Below, one piece after another: positions 61,011 to 64,000 of a stretch of DNA of 64,000 bases (its first letter is position 1; each line of letters begins with the position of its first letter). A program made the translations under genes and the position numbers. The notes under the pieces are model-generated. The model worked only from the letters and a program-made list of their open reading frames with translations. It was not told where the DNA came from and did not search any database. The DNA is from Rotaria macrura. Taxonomy: Eukaryota > Rotifera > Eurotatoria > Philodinida > Philodinidae. The DNA lies in the NCBI GenBank assembly GCA_900239685.1, contig OENT01000616.1:1-64000 (forward strand), read 5' to 3'.

Positions 61011-64000
61011 TCTAATATATAAAATAATTTATCTGAAATAATACTAGAAGAAACAAGATATTAAAAATATGAATATTCGTAATAAACTTGATGAGTTTTA
61101 CTCTTTGGCATTCGAAAAAAGATTATATTATTGTTGACGCTTCTTTTTTCTTGACAGTAGTAAAAATGAAAGAAATCAGACGATCGAATTTTTTTTTGTT
61201 CTGATAGTATTTGTTTAAAAGTAATTCGAGAAACATTCATGACATAGAAGAGAATTCATTCACATTCAGAATGAATTATAAAGGCTGGGGTGAAGTTAGA
61301 AAATTTTTAAAAAAATCACGTGGTGAATATTGACCGAATATATCTATTCACTTTCAAGGATATTTGTACTGATGCATACTTCAGTGTTCCTATAAAAATT
61401 TCTTAGATTTTCAGTTCATCTTGAGAGTTAACTAAACTAAACGACGAATTTGATTTTTAGAAAACCTTACGATTTTCAAGTGTTCATATGAAATTCTAGA
61501 CATATACAAAAGTCAATAAGAGAAGTTTACAGACGGAAGAAATTTAATAGTTTTTCAGAAGTTTTTTAGTACGTAGTGTAGATGATAGACATATTTTGAA
61601 AGCTTTCTATGTCAAAGAGATTGACGAAGAAATTTTCTTTGAACTTATTCCAGTTGACGTTTTTCTACGTGTAACATTTTCATTCGAAAGTTTGCAGTGC
61701 TTCATTTTTTTTATCAGGAGTTTTTCTCTGATTCTTTTTATCATCAAGGAAAAATTTTCAAATATCAGAAGATAATATGTCATGGGATTTGTGCCTGGTC
61801 ATTGTTCAACAAATATTTTCTCCTGGTGCGAATGAGACAAGATTTCAAATCTAAAGTATAAAACGGAAGTGTCAAATTGCTTCTCTTACTTTACATATAT
61901 TTGATGTTTCTTGAATAGAAAAGATTCGTTATTTTGATTGATATACTAGAATGGCATTTCTCATGTTTTGGTAAGCTAATAGCAATCGATAGTTATCCTC
62001 TAGGAGAAAGTATCACTCGACTTGCTTCATTGCTCATAAAAATTCACTATCTTCAACGTATAAAAAGATCTGATCTTGTTTTTAAGCATTATATACATAT
62101 ATATATATAATAAAATGTAAATGTTAGTTAAAATAATAGAGCTACTTCATTAGCTTTACCAATCATATCGATAAAATATGAATCAATAGAACACAGTCAC
62201 TTTAACTTATTCTATCAGTCAAATATTTAGCGAAGGTGTTAAAAATATAGGGAACTATGAATCATTTATTTCGTTTGCATTCATGTTGTTATAATGCTCG
62301 ATGAGTGGTATGTTTCCATCTCTTGAACTGTGTTAAACATCAATGTGTTATACAGCATAAGGAAATAAATGACATCAATGAAAAGGACATGACCTTTCCA
62401 TGGATTCTCATCTTGCTAATCAAAAAGATAGATGATATCTTGATAATATTTTTTTTCCTCGTTACTAACTATAAAATACTATGAGAATTATGTACCCATG
62501 TATTACAAATCTAATTAACACTAATTTTATCAATACTAACTTATTTGTACATATAACAAATAAATAGACATTGTGAGAAAATCTCTATGACAATCGGTGA
62601 TTGATGATAGAATTGCGTACGACAGTATTAATCAGTATTGTTAATGATCGATCATTACAATATTGTCTTTCATTGGCTTAGTGGTTATGACCAAATAGAT
62701 GAATGCTTGGTTTCATGATTTGTATATACGGTCAAGGATAATTATTCCATTTTCCAATGAATAATTATCCATCATGTAGAAACATTAACTAAATGAAAAA
62801 AGAAAGAAAAGAAATACTCAGCTTAATATTAAAGTTCCATAAACCTATCGTAGAATTGTCATCCAATTATTCTATTAAAAAACATTTGACTTGATAAAAA
62901 TTCAAATTTCATAAGATATAAAATATACTACCGTATTCTGAAAAATTCAAGTTCATGATATTTACCAATACATCAGAAATCTGCAACATCTATTAGAATG
63001 TCACCATATGTATAAATAAAAACACGTTACGAGCATATATAGGATTTATTTATATATAAACCATATGGTGTGACAACGCATTGTGACCTATATGATGACC
63101 CGAAGAAAAAGATAATTATCGTATTCAATTAAATAGCATGAGTCGACGAGTTTGTTCAATCTTATTCATTTCGAAAAATAAAAAAATAAAAACTGAATGT
63201 ATTTCTTTTACTTCGGTTTCTATCTAAATATTTCATTAGCAGACAAGATTTTATAGTCATGTCAATGCCATACTAACCATAGAGATATTATATCATTTGA
63301 GTAGGATGAAAAAATGTTTCTTGCTAACAACTATTCTCAATTACGCTTTCGATCGGTGACATCTATATGAACTAGTACATTAATTGATAAACACAGTAGT
63401 TTCTATTATAATTTAGTCGATAACAGATAGTAGAAATCTAATTATGATATCTTGATTTAAAAAATTGACAAGTCTGTCGTATTCTCGTATGAGTCATTTG
63501 AATGACAATTATAGAGAACAGCACAAGTAAGTAAGATGTGTTTTTCGTCCGTTCCACATGCTTAGAGAGTGTGTCTCCCGATGGAGATGGAAAATGTCTC
63601 ATTCAATTATAAATTAAATTCACAATTTTTTACAAACGAGATTAACGAAGGAAAATTGTTAATGAATTCATGAATAAAGTGCATTACTAAGTAGTATACA
63701 CATGAAAAGATATGAATCATTTGAACACTAACAAGATATTAACCAACCAACCAACATTATATGATGTAAATAAATAAAAGATTTTATTGTTGTTCGATAC
63801 TCAATTACTACATAACCAATCAACGTAATCTAATGACAAAATAATAAAAACCAAGAAATAGAAACGGAACATGCATTCAAAGTTCGAACGCAGAATGGCA
63901 TTATTTTCAAGTATATTTTGCATATCTAAGATGGATGAAAGAAAATTAAGATCGGATACAAAGTTTTTTTCTGTCTAGTGTCATCTTTTGATGATAATTT
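61011..64000. other. AT-rich intergenic region, no gene seen
   Basis: About 3 kb upstream of the TMEM45-like gene with no supported frame, transposon end or RNA gene. An AT dinucleotide tract lies near 62091-62109 and a short CCAA tandem near 63741-63755. Confidence 0.55.

Overview
The window looks like animal nuclear DNA and most resembles a bdelloid-rotifer-type genome. It is AT-rich, genes are split by many short AT-rich GT-AG introns (mostly 50-100 bp), spacers are long and gene-poor, and much of the non-coding space holds inverted-repeat DNA elements. The phylum-level assignment is inferred from gene style, not proven. No rRNA gene, convincing tRNA, CRISPR array, retroviral or virus-like element was seen.

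I support nine spliced protein genes. From left to right: cytosolic Hsp70 (minus, 2927-5106) with heat-shock elements and a TATA box; an EF-hand neuronal-calcium-sensor-like protein (minus, 5860-6542); an ankyrin/SOCS-box protein (plus, 15930-17940); an unrecognised coiled-coil protein (plus, 19717-22982); gephyrin, the two-domain molybdenum-cofactor enzyme (plus, 23181-30981, 17 exons); an SGNH-fold hydrolase-like protein (minus, 33485-35558); an FMRFamide/myosuppressin-type peptide GPCR (minus, 43215-47395); a cationic-amino-acid-transporter-like SLC7 protein (minus, 53241-57238); and a TMEM45/DUF716 membrane protein (minus, 59954-61010). For eight of these I followed the reading frame across every exon junction and it stays open. 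The SLC7 gene has one doubtful junction. A lone coding-looking exon lies at 42791-42947.

Non-coding landscape. Positions 9492-10438 hold a MULE-type element with a 9-bp target duplication and a transposase remnant. 11231-12196 is an old terminal-inverted-repeat element. The last large gephyrin intron (26625-30343) is 3.7 kb of repeat debris including a small inverted-repeat element. 31041-33409 is a large inverted repeat whose two 476-bp arms look identical and which separates the convergent gephyrin and SGNH genes. 35715-36835 is a GC-rich block with short inverted ends. 37346-37515 is a clean hAT-type MITE. 38679-39600 is a Tc1/mariner-like foldback element. 40918-42464 is an older 713-bp-arm palindrome. 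57960-58826 is a TTAA-flanked, piggyBac-like foldback element with poly-C/poly-G ends. The concentration of palindromic structures from 31 to 59 kb is the most unusual aspect of the window.

The genes are not an operon or pathway cluster. They serve unrelated housekeeping, signalling and membrane functions. The only strong architectural link is the gephyrin/SGNH pair, whose 3' ends run into the two arms of the same perfect inverted repeat.
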